DNA of 64,000 bases. It comes from Cupriavidus nantongensis (GTDB lineage: Bacteria; Pseudomonadota; Gammaproteobacteria; Burkholderiales; Burkholderiaceae). A program made the position numbers and the translations under genes. Position 1 is the stretch's first letter; every line of letters starts with the position of its first letter. Below are positions 34,696 through 44,208 of this stretch, piece after piece. Location: positions 2,046,001 through 2,110,000 of the forward strand of contig NZ_CP014845.1 of the NCBI RefSeq assembly GCF_001598055.1. Reading direction: 5' to 3'. A model generated the notes under the pieces. It saw nothing but the letters and a program-made list of their open reading frames with translations, was not told the DNA's origin and did not search any database.

Positions 34696-35313
34696 TCATC
34701 GCATTCTAATGCCGAGTTCAAGCAGGCTCCATGCCGCGGCGATCAATGCCTCTGGACTCACGGATTCCGGCCGCATCGCATCTTTCCGCAGTGCCAGGCA
34801 AAGAACCCCATCCATCATGGCCCAGAGCGCATTGGCGGTGTTTTCAGGGTTGAGGCCTGGATTGATGTAGCCGGCCGCTATGCCATCCCGAATGATGGCA
34901 GCGAGCTTGGAATTCTGGTCTCGGGTCATCGATGCGATTCGTGTAATGGCCTCCGGTTCTTCGGGGGGGTTAGCCAGGATGCGGAACTGCTCTGGACGCT
35001 CAAAGGCGAAGCGCACATAGGCGCTGAATATCCGCTGGGCACGCTCCTCAGGTGTGCCGGCACCGTCATAAGCCTCGTCTATGTATGCCCGGTTTTCCTC
35101 CATGGCCCGCTCAGCAATGGCCATCAGCAGCGCCGGCTTTCTGCCAACACGGTTGTAGACCGTTTGCAGAGAGACGTCTGCTCGTCGGGCAACCTCTTCG
35201 GCCGTGACTGCGGCGACGCCTCCCTCAATCAGGAGTTCCTCAGCGATATCGATCAGGTTCCGGCGCATATCGGCCGCCCGCCGTTGGGTGCGTGTCAGGG
35301 TTGGGGTATTCAT
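34696..35313 (-). CDS. TetR-family transcriptional regulator
   Basis: 205 residues from the ATG at 35313. The N-terminal helix-turn-helix is LIDIAEELLIEGGVAAVTAEEVARRADVSLQTVYNRVGRKPALL near residues 20-65; the rest is an all-helical ligand domain. It is divergent from an alpha/beta-hydrolase gene and probably controls that hydrolase/SDR set. Candidate half sites lie in the intergenic region. Confidence 0.88.
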   Translation of the reverse strand: MNTPTLTRTQRRAADMRRNLIDIAEELLIEGGVAAVTAEEVARRADVSLQTVYNRVGRKPALLMAIAERAMEENRAYIDEAYDGAGTPEERAQRIFSAYVRFAFERPEQFRILANPPEEPEAITRIASMTRDQNSKLAAIIRDGIAAGYINPGLNPENTANALWAMMDGVLCLALRKDAMRPESVSPEALIAAAWSLLELGIRMR

Positions 35314-35374
35314 GGAGTTGACTTTACCACTTCCCATACTTAGAGTGTACTCCAGTGTTGGATATAACTCCATG
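35311..35374. promoter_or_regulatory. Inverted repeat between tetR-type gene and hydrolase gene
   Basis: CATGGAGTT at 35311 and its exact complement AACTCCATG at 35366 flank the intergenic region and overlap both translation starts; between them GAGT-GT-ACTC at 35343-35352 is a smaller palindrome. These are candidates for TetR binding, though the outer pair partly overlaps start codon and ribosome site and may be coincidence. Confidence 0.35.
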
Positions 35375-35382
35375 GAGACATA

Positions 35383-36276
35383 ATGCGGCGGCTTGATGTG
35401 ATGTTCCCCTCCGAGGGATGCGAATGCGTCGCATGGCTTTACCTGCCTGAGGGCACCCGTCCAGCTCCGGTGGTTGTCATGGCCCATGGCCTGGGGGGGA
35501 CCCGGGAAATGCGGCTGGACGCCTTTGCCCAGCGCTTCTGCGAGGCTGGATATGCCTGCCTGGTCTTCGACTACCGGCATTTTGGTGGTAGCGAGGGCGA
35601 GCCGCGGCAACTGCTGGACGTGACCAAGCAGTTGCAGGACTGGAAAGCGGCGATCGCCTTTGCCCGGATGCGCGCCGACGTGGATGGCAGCCGGCTGGTG
35701 ATCTGGGGCACGTCATTTGGTGGCGGCCATGTGCTGACCACGGCCGCCGATAACCACCAGGTGACGGCAGTCATTTCGCAGTGCCCATTCACCGATGGCA
35801 TGGCCTCCAGCTTTGCCGTGCCCCCGTGGACCTACATCAAGGTAACCGCGAGGGCCATGCGTGACCAGTTGGGTGCCTGGCTGGGAGCAGCCCCCGTGAC
35901 GGTAGCGCTGGTGGGCAAGCCGGGCGCGACGGCGCTCATGGCGGCGCCCGATGCCGAGTCGGGTTACCTGCAACTGGTACCCAAGCACTCGGCCGCGACC
36001 TTTCCCAATTTCGTCGCCGCGCGCTTTGCGCTCCAAATCATCCGGTACTTCCCAGGCCATAAGACGCCGCGGATTACCTGTCCGGTGCTCTTTTGCATCT
36101 GCGATCCAGATACCGTCGCTCCGACCTACACCACCCTCCGCCACGCCCTGCGGGCGCCGAAGGGCGAAATCAAGTGCTACCCCTACGGCCATTTCGATAT
36201 CTATGTCGGCGAGGCCTTCGAGCGTGTCGTTCACGACCAGATCAGCTTTCTGCGTCGCACTGTTCCCCTGAACTGA
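35383..36276 (+). CDS. Alpha/beta hydrolase, dienelactone-hydrolase-like
   Basis: 297 residues; GGAG precedes the ATG by 5 bp. MAHGLGGTREMRL near residue 32 is the oxyanion-hole region, WGTSFGGGHVL near 107 the nucleophile elbow, DPDTVAPTYT near 243 the acid and YGHFDIY near 269 the His. Cytoplasmic serine hydrolase, substrate unknown. It opens an operon of hydrolase, two SDRs and a phosphogluconolactonase homologue, and is divergent from a TetR regulator. Confidence 0.83.
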   Translation: MRRLDVMFPSEGCECVAWLYLPEGTRPAPVVVMAHGLGGTREMRLDAFAQRFCEAGYACLVFDYRHFGGSEGEPRQLLDVTKQLQDWKAAIAFARMRADVDGSRLVIWGTSFGGGHVLTTAADNHQVTAVISQCPFTDGMASSFAVPPWTYIKVTARAMRDQLGAWLGAAPVTVALVGKPGATALMAAPDAESGYLQLVPKHSAATFPNFVAARFALQIIRYFPGHKTPRITCPVLFCICDPDTVAPTYTTLRHALRAPKGEIKCYPYGHFDIYVGEAFERVVHDQISFLRRTVPLN

Positions 36277-36285
36277 GGACTTGCC

Positions 36286-37113
36286 ATGGCTAGATACAAC
36301 TTTCACGGCCGTGTGGTCGCTATCACAGGCTCTACCGGTGGCTTGGGCGCTGCCGTTGCTAGTGCCTTGGTCGCAAAGGGCGCCAACGTCGCCTTGTTCG
36401 ACATCGATCGCGCTGCGCTCGAGGCCCAAGTTAGGGCACTGGGTGATGGAGCTTTTGCCCATGAAGTGGATGTGCGCTCGCTGGACAGTATCAACCGGGC
36501 GATGAGCGCGGCGGCGCAGCATTTCGGTGGCCTCGACATCATTGTGGCAAACGCTGGCATTGACTATGTAGAGCCGCTGATTTCCGCCACCCCCGGGAAA
36601 TTCGAGCGTGCAATCGACATCAACCTGACCGGTGTATGGCGCACCTTCCATGCCGGTCTGCCGCATGTAATGCAGCGCAGGGGATACCTGATGGCCGTTT
36701 CTTCCATGGCGGCCTTCGTCCACTCGCCCCTGCAAGCTCACTACACGGCGAGCAAGGCGGGGGTCTGGGCGATGTGCAACAGCATCCGACTAGAGGTTCG
36801 TCATTTGGGCGTTGGTGTAGGCAGCGTGCATCCTACGTTCTTCCAGACTCCAATGATGGAAGCGATCCACTCTGATAAGGCGGGAGTGAAGCTTTGGAAC
36901 GGCAATCAGGGAGGTCTCTGGAAAATGATCTCTCTTGAAGACGTTGTCGCCGGGATTCTGCGCGGCATTGAACGTCGTAGCGACATGGTCGTGCTGCCCA
37001 AACAGAACACGCTGGTCGCGAAGGCTCCCGGCTTATTCCGGTCATTCGTGGAAGCGCTCGGTTTCAAGCAATCGGACATCAAGGAAGCGATCGCACTGAC
37101 AGTGCGACGCTGA
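36286..37113 (+). CDS. Short-chain dehydrogenase/reductase
   Basis: 275 residues. NAD(P)-binding TGSTGGLGAAVASAL near residue 15, IVANAGIDY near 86, catalytic Ser in MAVSSMAAF and Tyr/Lys in YTASKAG near 155. The Asp in VALFDIDRAAL after strand 2 favours NAD. It is followed by a related SDR, 32 bp away. It probably oxidises or reduces a hydroxyl/keto intermediate of the pathway controlled by the TetR regulator. Confidence 0.88.
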   Translation: MARYNFHGRVVAITGSTGGLGAAVASALVAKGANVALFDIDRAALEAQVRALGDGAFAHEVDVRSLDSINRAMSAAAQHFGGLDIIVANAGIDYVEPLISATPGKFERAIDINLTGVWRTFHAGLPHVMQRRGYLMAVSSMAAFVHSPLQAHYTASKAGVWAMCNSIRLEVRHLGVGVGSVHPTFFQTPMMEAIHSDKAGVKLWNGNQGGLWKMISLEDVVAGILRGIERRSDMVVLPKQNTLVAKAPGLFRSFVEALGFKQSDIKEAIALTVRR

Positions 37114-37145
37114 GCGCTTGTTCAAGACGTTTAACGGAGATCTGA

Positions 37146-38000
37146 ATGGCATACGATCTGCACGGCAAGGTAGTGCTGATTACAGGCGCCGCGGGCGGAA
37201 TCGGCGCGGCAACTGCGCGAGCCCTTTATGAGGCGGGAGCGAGGCTGGTTCTAACCGATGTCACACAGGAGAGTGTCGATCTGATCGCCGCCTCGTTCGA
37301 CTCAAAGCGCGTTCTGGCACTGGCGCTGGATGTGACGGACATGACTGCAACAAAGGAGGTCATTCAACGCTCGATATCTCGGTTTGGTCGCCTGGACGTT
37401 GCATTTGCCAACGCTGGCATTTCGTGGCGAGGCAATCCGGCGACTGTTTATACATGCGATGAAGCCGAGTTCGAACGCATCATCGAGGTGGACTTCCTTG
37501 GCGTTTGGAGAACGATAAAGGCTGCGTTGCCCGAGGTTGTGCGCAACCAAGGACAGATCGTGGTGACTTCGTCAGTCTATTCCTTCATGAATGGCATGGT
37601 CAACGCACCCTATGCGGCGTCCAAGGCCGCCGTCGAGATGCTGACACGCTCTCTCCGTGCCGAACTGGGCGGCACGGGAGCCACAGCTAGTGTCGTCTAC
37701 CCTGGCTGGGTTGCCACCCCGATCGCCAAGGTGGCCTTTGGAGGGCATGACCTCGCTACACAGATGACTGAGCAAGGCTTCCCCGCCTTCTTGAGGCATC
37801 CCGTGCAACCCGAAGAGATCGCACAGGGTGTCGTCCTGGGTCTGAAATGTCGCAAGCCGCGCATCATGATTCCGCGGCGATGGGTGCCACTCTCCTGGCT
37901 GCGGGGCCTGTTCGCTATTGTCACCGACTGGCATATCGGTCGTCATCGAAAGATGCAGTCCTTGATTCGCCGGCTGGAAGAGAGGGCGTTACGTGCATGA
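37146..38000 (+). CDS. Short-chain dehydrogenase/reductase
   Basis: 284 residues. Cofactor loop TGAAGGIGAATARAL near residue 14, FANAGISW near 85, catalytic YAASKAAVEML near 157, and an extended C-terminal region with basic residues. LVLTDVTQES after strand 2 suggests NAD. Second SDR in the same operon; its stop overlaps the following GTG start by 8 bp. Confidence 0.88.
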   Translation: MAYDLHGKVVLITGAAGGIGAATARALYEAGARLVLTDVTQESVDLIAASFDSKRVLALALDVTDMTATKEVIQRSISRFGRLDVAFANAGISWRGNPATVYTCDEAEFERIIEVDFLGVWRTIKAALPEVVRNQGQIVVTSSVYSFMNGMVNAPYAASKAAVEMLTRSLRAELGGTGATASVVYPGWVATPIAKVAFGGHDLATQMTEQGFPAFLRHPVQPEEIAQGVVLGLKCRKPRIMIPRRWVPLSWLRGLFAIVTDWHIGRHRKMQSLIRRLEERALRA

Positions 38001-38700
38001 CCGAGAACAGGTGATCGAGATAAACGGCGGAAATGACTACGTCACAGCGCTTGTGCAAGCCATTGCATGCGAAATTGAGAGGACCTTGGGTGTCAACGGG
38101 CATGCCTGTCTGGCCGTGTCTAGGGACCGCTCTTCAGTACCTGTCTTCGCTGCCTTGCGGCAACAGCAACTCGGCTGGGACCGCGTGAGAGTGATCCTGG
38201 CGGACGAGCGCATGGTGCCGCTTAATCATGCGGACAGCAACGCGAGCTCGGTCTGTGACATCCTGCTGCGAAACGCTGCGGCAAAAGCGGAATTTCTCCC
38301 ACCAGTGCCACCGTATTGTTTTGAAATCGATGAGATCCATACCTCCGCCGTAGTTGCTGAACTCAATCGCAGCTACCGACAGCCGGATATTGTGATGCTT
38401 GGCATGGGCGAGGACGGCCACATCGCATCGTTGTTCGCGGACGCTCCCGAACTGAAGGCCGCGCTTTCGGCGGAAAAGGACCCAGGTTATCTCTCCCTAA
38501 GCCCGCGCGCCGCGCCTCACAGGCGAGTGAGCCTAAACCTCAGTGCGCTGTTGGGGGCTCGCCGAATCATTTTGGGATTTAGCGGAGTATGGAAAAAGCA
38601 GGTCTTCGATGCTGCGGCTCTGGAGCTCACGCCGGTGTTACCAGTGAGCTATCTCCTGCACCAAAACAGGACGCCGGTCGATGTCTATTGGGAGAAGTAG
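37993..38700 (+). CDS. pgl: 6-phosphogluconolactonase homologue with altered phosphate motif
   Basis: 235 residues, GTG start overlapping the preceding SDR. Family features: WDRVRVILADERMVPLNHADSN near residue 57, IVMLGMGEDGHIASLFADAPEL near 134 with the catalytic His, and RVSLNLSALL near 177. The N-terminal LSGGSTP motif, which holds the substrate phosphate, is replaced by AVSRDRSSVP. It may therefore hydrolyse a different lactone, in step with the hydrolase and SDRs upstream, instead of serving the pentose phosphate route. Confidence 0.75.
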   Translation: MHDREQVIEINGGNDYVTALVQAIACEIERTLGVNGHACLAVSRDRSSVPVFAALRQQQLGWDRVRVILADERMVPLNHADSNASSVCDILLRNAAAKAEFLPPVPPYCFEIDEIHTSAVVAELNRSYRQPDIVMLGMGEDGHIASLFADAPELKAALSAEKDPGYLSLSPRAAPHRRVSLNLSALLGARRIILGFSGVWKKQVFDAAALELTPVLPVSYLLHQNRTPVDVYWEK

Positions 38701-38928
38701 CCGCGGGTGGGTTTCTGGCTGCTTCAGAGGTTTCCGGATCCCTGGTGTATGTCGTACTTCAGAATCTTGCGCCGTACCACTCTTACTACACTTCACGCAC
38801 GGCAACCGCCAGTCCCGTCCGACCGGCCTGCGCGCACGCGCGCTGCAGCCGGTCTGACGAGTCCTCCCCGCACTCTGATCTAAGATTTAATCGTTACGTC
38901 TTGCAGGCCCCGAAAGGGGGCAAGCTCT

Positions 38929-41900
38929 ATGCGCTGCGCAAGCTGCGGCTTGGAGAATCCGGCAGGCGCCAAGTTCTGCGAGGAATGTGGCGCCGGGCTT
39001 GTGCGCGTCTGTCCGACATGCGGGCAAGAGGCGAATGCAAGCGCCAAATTCTGCAGCGAATGCGGCGCGCCGCTGACGCCGCTTACCGCGACGCCCCCTG
39101 ACCTCCCTCACCTGGCACCTGCGCCAAGCGCCCCCATTGACTACACACCTCCCTATCTGGCCGAGCGGATCCGCGCGGCACAGGCGGAGATGGAAGCCCG
39201 CGGCGCAGTGGACGGCGAGCGCAAGACGGTCACCGCGCTGTTCGCCGACATGGCCGGCTCGACCGCGCTGATCCATGACCTCGATCCCGAAGACGCGCGC
39301 CGCCTGATCGACCCGGTGCTGGCGCTGATGATGGAGGCCGTGCATCACTATGAAGGCTATGTGGCCAAGTCGATGGGCGATGGCATCCTGGCGCTGTTCG
39401 GCGCGCCAGTCGCGAATGAAGATCATCCGCAGCGGGCCTTACTGGCGGCGCTGCGCATGCAGGAAGCGATGCGCCAGTACGCCGACAAGGTGCGTCTCGC
39501 CCAGGGGATCGCACTGCCGATCCGCGTCGGCATCAATACCGGCGAAGTGGTGGTGCGCACGATCCGCATCAATGATTTGCATACCGACTATGACCCCATT
39601 GGCAATTCCATCCACATTGCTTCGCGCATGGAGAGCATCGCCATGCCCGGCTCGATCGTCGCGAGCGCACACACCTACAACCTGACCGAAGGCTATTTCG
39701 CGTTCAAGCCACTCGGCGCAACACCGATCAAGGGGCTGCCCGAGCCGATCGCGGTCTTCGAAGTCCTCGGCCTCGGCCCGCTACGCACCCGGCTGCAGGT
39801 GTCGGCCAGTCGCGGGCTGGCGCGCTTTGTCGGCCGCGCTCGCGAGCTCAAGCAGTTGCGCGAGGCGCGGGCGCGGGCGCAGGCCGGACACGGTCAGATC
39901 GTCGGCGTGGTCGGCGAGCCGGGGGTCGGCAAGTCGCGGCTATGCCTCGAGTTCAAGCAGCTCGCGCCGCGTCATTGCCTGGTGCTGGAAACCTTCTCGG
40001 TTTCGCACGGCAAGGCCTATCCGTATCTGCCGCTGATCGAACTGCTGCGGAACTACTGCGAGATCACGGTTCAGGACGATGAGCGCCGGCGGCGCGAGAA
40101 GCTTACCGGCAAGGTCCTGACGCTGGACCGCGCGCTGGAAGATAGCCTGCCTTATCTGTTCCACCTGCTGGGGGCCGCCGAGCCGAACTCGGCGCTCGCG
40201 CAGATGGATGCCCAGATTCGCCAGCAGCGCACCTTCGACGCGATCAAGCGGCTGCTGATACGCGAGAGCCAGGCCCAGCCGCTGGAGCTGATCGTCGAGG
40301 ATCTGCAGTGGCTCGACAGTGAGACCGAGGCCTTCCTGGACTTTCTTGGCGAAAGCGTCGCCAGCGCCCGCATCCTGCTGCTGGTCAATTGCCGGCCCGA
40401 GTACCGGCATGAATGGGGCCACCAGAGCTACTACACCGAGCTGCGCCTGGACCCTCTGGGCGAAGCCGAAGCCCGGGAACTGCTGAATGCCCTGCTGGGC
40501 GATGCCTCCGGACTTGCCCAGCTCGAGCACCTGATCCTGGAGCAGACCCAAGGCAATCCATTCTTTATCGAAGAAGTGGTGCAGGCGCTGGTCGAGGGGC
40601 AGGTGCTGCACGGCGAGCGCGGGCATTACCGTCTCGAGCAGATCCCGGGCAAGCTGCACATCCCGACCACCGTGCAGGGAGTGCTCGCCGCCCGCATCGA
40701 CCGCCTGCAGCCGGCCGAGAAAGCGCTGCTGCAGACCCTGTCGGTGATCGGCAAGGTATTCCCATGGAGCCTGCTCACGCGCGTCGTCGAGCAGCCGGAG
40801 GACACAACGAAGAGCCTGCTGGCACGGCTGCAAGCCGGCGAATTCCTCTACGAGCAGCCGGCGTTTCCGGAGGTGGAGTACAGCTTCAAGCATGCACTGA
40901 CCCAGGAGGTGACCTACGGCTCCCTGCTGAGCGAGCGGCGTCGTGCGCTGCATGAGCGCACGGCCCAGGCGATCGAGGCCCTGTTTGGCGCCCAGCGCGA
41001 GGAGCACTGCAGCGAGCTGGCACATCATTTCAGCCGCAGCGGCAACACGCCGAAGGCGGTGGAATACCTGCACTGCGCCGGGCGCCAGGCAGTGCAACGC
41101 TCCGCCGATGCTGAAGCAGTCACCCATCTCACCATGGCCCTGGACATGCTCGCAAAACTGCCTGATGGTCCCGAGCGCGCACGACAGGAACTCGCACTCC
41201 AAATCAGTCTCGGCCCCGCCAGGATGGCCACCAAGGGCTTCGCTGCCCCGGAAGTGGAGGCGACTTACGCGCGCGCCCTGGTTCTGTCTCGACAGCTCGG
41301 AGAGGCGATCCAGCTCTTCCCCGCCCTGCTGGGGCTGCACACGTTTTACATCGTCCGCGCCGAACTAGCGGCCGCGCGCGAGTTGGCGGAGCAACTGCTT
41401 GCGCTGGCCGAAAAGGCACAGGATCCCGCATTGCTTGTACAAGCGCATCGGGCGCTAGCGAACAGCTTGCTCTGTTGTGGCGAGCTGAACCCCGCCCGCG
41501 CGCAGTTGGAGCAGGCCCTTGTCCTCTACGACCCGCGGGAGCACCAGTCGCACGCCTTCGTTTATGGCGTGGAACCCGGTGTGCACGGGTTGGCCCTCTT
41601 AGCCACAGACCTGTGGCTTCTCGGCTATCCCGATCAAGCCCGCGCGCGCAGCCTGGAGGCGCTCACCTTGGCCCAGACCCCAGCCAATCCCCCCGACTCG
41701 GCTGATGCCCTGCTTTTTGCCACTGCGCTCCGTCAGCTCTGCCGCGAAGTGCACCCGGTACGCGATCTGGCGCAGGCACTCCTCGCCCTCGCAACCGAGT
41801 ATGGCTTACCGTTCGGGTTGGCTTGTGGAACCATCTTCTCGGGCTGGGCGCTGGCTGAGCAAGGACGTGCACCAGAGGGCATAGAGATGATTCAGCGGGG

Positions 41901-42378
41901 CTTGAGCGCCTACCGCGCCACCGGGGCCGAACTTTGGCGGACTTATTTCCTGGCGCTGTTGGCCGATGCCTGCGCACGAGCAGGGCAAGCTAAATCAGGG
42001 CTTGCAGCGCTGACCGAGGCATTGGCCGCGGCGGACCGAACCAAGGAGCGCTTGTACGAAGCCGAACTGCACCGACTCAAGGGGGAGCTGACGCTGCTGG
42101 AGCCGAGCTGCTTGGGTGAGGGCGATGGCGCAGACGAGCGGGACAACCGCCGACGCGAAGCAGAAGCCTGTTTCCTCCAGGCAATCACGATTGCTCGCCG
42201 CCAGGGCGCACGATCTCTGGAACTGCGAGCGGTGGTGGCTTTGAGCCGGCTGTGGCAGCAGCACGGCAGGCGAATTGAGGCCCTCCAGGTGCTGGCCGAG
42301 TGCTATGACTGGTTCAGCGAAGGCTTCGACACGCTGGATCTGCAGGAAGCCAGTGCGCTGCTCGCCGAGCTCGACTGA
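38929..42378 (+). CDS. Zinc-ribbon / class III cyclase / ATPase / TPR signalling protein
   Basis: 1149 residues. Two double-Cys zinc ribbons come first (CASCGLENPAGAKFCEECG, then CPTCGQEANASAKFCSECG). A class III nucleotide-cyclase domain follows at about 95-275: ALFADMAGSTAL and KSMGDGILALFG hold both metal-binding acids, and IGNSIHIASRME is the NxxxR region, with His in place of the usual Asn. A STAND-type ATPase (GEPGVGKS near residue 328; LIVEDLQWLD near 458) and a long TPR-like helical C-terminus complete it. It is a large cytoplasmic signalling scaffold; cyclase activity is uncertain. A GGGGG stretch precedes the ATG. Confidence 0.85.
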   Translation: MRCASCGLENPAGAKFCEECGAGLVRVCPTCGQEANASAKFCSECGAPLTPLTATPPDLPHLAPAPSAPIDYTPPYLAERIRAAQAEMEARGAVDGERKTVTALFADMAGSTALIHDLDPEDARRLIDPVLALMMEAVHHYEGYVAKSMGDGILALFGAPVANEDHPQRALLAALRMQEAMRQYADKVRLAQGIALPIRVGINTGEVVVRTIRINDLHTDYDPIGNSIHIASRMESIAMPGSIVASAHTYNLTEGYFAFKPLGATPIKGLPEPIAVFEVLGLGPLRTRLQVSASRGLARFVGRARELKQLREARARAQAGHGQIVGVVGEPGVGKSRLCLEFKQLAPRHCLVLETFSVSHGKAYPYLPLIELLRNYCEITVQDDERRRREKLTGKVLTLDRALEDSLPYLFHLLGAAEPNSALAQMDAQIRQQRTFDAIKRLLIRESQAQPLELIVEDLQWLDSETEAFLDFLGESVASARILLLVNCRPEYRHEWGHQSYYTELRLDPLGEAEARELLNALLGDASGLAQLEHLILEQTQGNPFFIEEVVQALVEGQVLHGERGHYRLEQIPGKLHIPTTVQGVLAARIDRLQPAEKALLQTLSVIGKVFPWSLLTRVVEQPEDTTKSLLARLQAGEFLYEQPAFPEVEYSFKHALTQEVTYGSLLSERRRALHERTAQAIEALFGAQREEHCSELAHHFSRSGNTPKAVEYLHCAGRQAVQRSADAEAVTHLTMALDMLAKLPDGPERARQELALQISLGPARMATKGFAAPEVEATYARALVLSRQLGEAIQLFPALLGLHTFYIVRAELAAARELAEQLLALAEKAQDPALLVQAHRALANSLLCCGELNPARAQLEQALVLYDPREHQSHAFVYGVEPGVHGLALLATDLWLLGYPDQARARSLEALTLAQTPANPPDSADALLFATALRQLCREVHPVRDLAQALLALATEYGLPFGLACGTIFSGWALAEQGRAPEGIEMIQRGLSAYRATGAELWRTYFLALLADACARAGQAKSGLAALTEALAAADRTKERLYEAELHRLKGELTLLEPSCLGEGDGADERDNRRREAEACFLQAITIARRQGARSLELRAVVALSRLWQQHGRRIEALQVLAECYDWFSEGFDTLDLQEASALLAELD

Positions 42379-42436
42379 GGAACGGAAAGGCCCGGGCATC
42401 TGCTGCCCAGCAATTCTATTTTTTAGGCAGCTAAGC

Positions 42437-43345
42437 GGTAATGTCCGGTTCTGGGTAAGTTCAAATGTCCGAGTTTGGCTGGCGTAAGCTTGACGGCTTC
42501 CAGCGCGCGGGAGCCCGTCATGCCAGCAGGAGCCATTACCATGACGATGCGGCAGATCGACCGGCTCAAGGTCGTTCAAGCGCTGGCAGACGGCCATCTC
42601 AAGACCGGGATTGCCGCATCCAGGCTGGGACTAACGCCCCGACAGACCCTGCGCCTGCTGCGGCGCTACCAGCAACACGGCGCCGCAGGCCTACTGAATC
42701 GCCACCAGGGTGAGCCAGCCAGCAACCGGACACCACCAGGCCTTGCAGCGCGGGTGCTCGGGCTGATCCGCGACAACTATGCCGACTTCGCCCCGACGCT
42801 GGCCGCCGAGAAGCTGCGCGAGCGCCATGGCATCGATCTGGCCAAGGAGACGGTGCGCCGGCTCATGATCGACGCCGGCTTCTGGGTGCCGCGTAAGCAG
42901 CGTCCGCCCAAGGTGCACCAGCCGAGGAACCGCCGCGCCTGCCTGGGCGAGCTGGTGCAGATCGACGGATCCGACCACGCGTGGTTCGAGGACCGGGCGC
43001 CGGCCTGCACGCTGCTGGTCTTTGTCGATGACGCCACCAGCCGGCTGATGGCATTGCGCTTCGTGCCGACTGAATCCGCTTTTGCGTATTTCGAGGCGAC
43101 ACGGGCTTACCTTGAGTGCCACGGCAAGCCGATCGCGTTCTATAGCGACAAGGCCAGTGTGTTCCTGGTCAACCGGCCCAGTGCCACCGGCGGCGACGGC
43201 TACACCCAGTTCGGGCGCGCGCTGTACGAGCTGAATATCGATAGCCTGTGCGCCAATTCGAGCCAGGCCAAGGGCCGGGTCGAACGGATGAACGGCACGC
43301 TGCAGGACCGGCTCGTGAAGGAACTACGGCTTCGCGGCATCAGCA
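42437..43345 (+). mobile_element. Truncated ISNCY-type insertion sequence
   Basis: The left end probably lies near TAATGTCCGGTTCTGGG at 42437, a sequence often found at ends of this IS group. The transposase reading frame begins at 42541 and breaks off after KELRLRGIST, before the C-terminal part; no right end is present. Sequence beyond 43345 is unrelated. Confidence 0.65.
42541..43345 (+). pseudogene. ISNCY-type transposase, C-terminally truncated
   Basis: About 268 residues remain. The N-terminal helix-turn-helix (MTMRQIDRLKVVQALADGHL; AASRLGLTPRQTLRLLRRY) and the DDE/integrase core (LGELVQIDGSDHAWFED; FVDDATSRLMAL; FYSDKASVF; RVERMNGTLQDRLVKEL) are readable. The frame runs on into foreign sequence to a stop at 43572. 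The catalytic core is there, but with no right end the element should be immobile. Confidence 0.85.
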
Positions 43346-43696
43346 CCGGCGCTTCAGGAAACCACCGGCGGCATCGGCACGCAGCGCTCCCACCTCGGCG
43401 CCTTCCTCGACGGCCTCGCACCAGCGCTTTGCGATCGGATCGGCCAGCATCCCAACGGCACCCCGCTCTATCGTCGCTACGGCTGGATCGAAGCAGGCGC
43501 CACCGTCAACGTGGTTTACCGTGCCGCACCGCATCTGCCCGTCCGCAAGGCTCAGGTCCTGGCGCTTTTTGAGGGACCGAGCGGGCCAACCGCGGATGTC
43601 GTCGTTGAAGAGGTCCTCGGCGGGCGCACCAAGGCCTGCCCACGCTGGATCGCCGTGAACAATCTGCGGTCTGGTTTGACGGAGGTGCCGGCATGA
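43346..43696 (+). pseudogene. 5'-truncated unknown ORF
   Basis: Open frame starting at the IS junction with ALQETTGGIGTQ and running through LYRRYGWIEAGATVNVVYRA to VNNLRSGLTEVPA. No start codon is evident, so this is the C-terminal piece of a gene cut by the IS. Family unknown. Its TGA overlaps the next ATG (ATGA). Confidence 0.45.
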
Positions 43697-43999
43697 CAGA
43701 CTTTGATCGCGAACTGCAGCGCCTGGCCAACGAACTGAGCGGGGTGAGCCACGACAAGCCGGCGCAGCTGCTGGCCCCTCACCTACGCCGGCTACCGCGC
43801 CTGGGCGAAGGTCGGCAACCTGAGCTTTCCACCAGAGCGGCGGCACGAGTTGCTGCAAGAGGTATTGCGCTTTTGCCGGCGCCAGCTGCTCGCAGGCCTG
43901 TCCCGGGAGACCGTCAGCCGAACGCTCGGGCTGGCCAGCCAGCGAACTTGCGACCGCATCGCGGCAACCATCGAATCGGAAGACGGAGACAGACCATGA
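43693..43999 (+). pseudogene. Frameshifted unknown ORF, HTH-like C-terminus
   Basis: Begins MTDFDRELQRLANELSGV; a single extra C in the run at about 43775 shifts the frame, after which the coherent continuation is LTYAGYRAWAKVGNLSF, then LLAGLSRETVSRTLGLASQR to a TGA at 43997. Corrected, it would be about 100 residues with a possible helix-turn-helix. Unidentified. Confidence 0.4.
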
Positions 44000-44106
44000 G
44001 CATCCCACTGGAAGCGGCCAAAGCCATCTATTGGCGTGCGATCGACCCCAGCCCGCGGGCCGCGGCTGCCCGCATCCGCCGCGCCGCGCGTTCGAAGGCG
44101 GGTTGA
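43996..44106 (+). CDS. 36-residue basic peptide
   Basis: ATG overlaps the preceding TGA. The product begins MSIPLEAAKAIYW and ends in an Arg/Ala-rich helix (RIRRAARSKAG). Probably the last member of the cut gene chain. Unidentified. Confidence 0.4.
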   Translation: MSIPLEAAKAIYWRAIDPSPRAAAARIRRAARSKAG

Positions 44107-44208
44107 GGCAAAAATCCGCTTGCATGCGTGGCCGCTTTTGCTATTCTTCGCCGGTGCGCAACCCCGCCATACCCGCTCGGAAGACGCGCACATCTAACCT
44201 ATACGACT

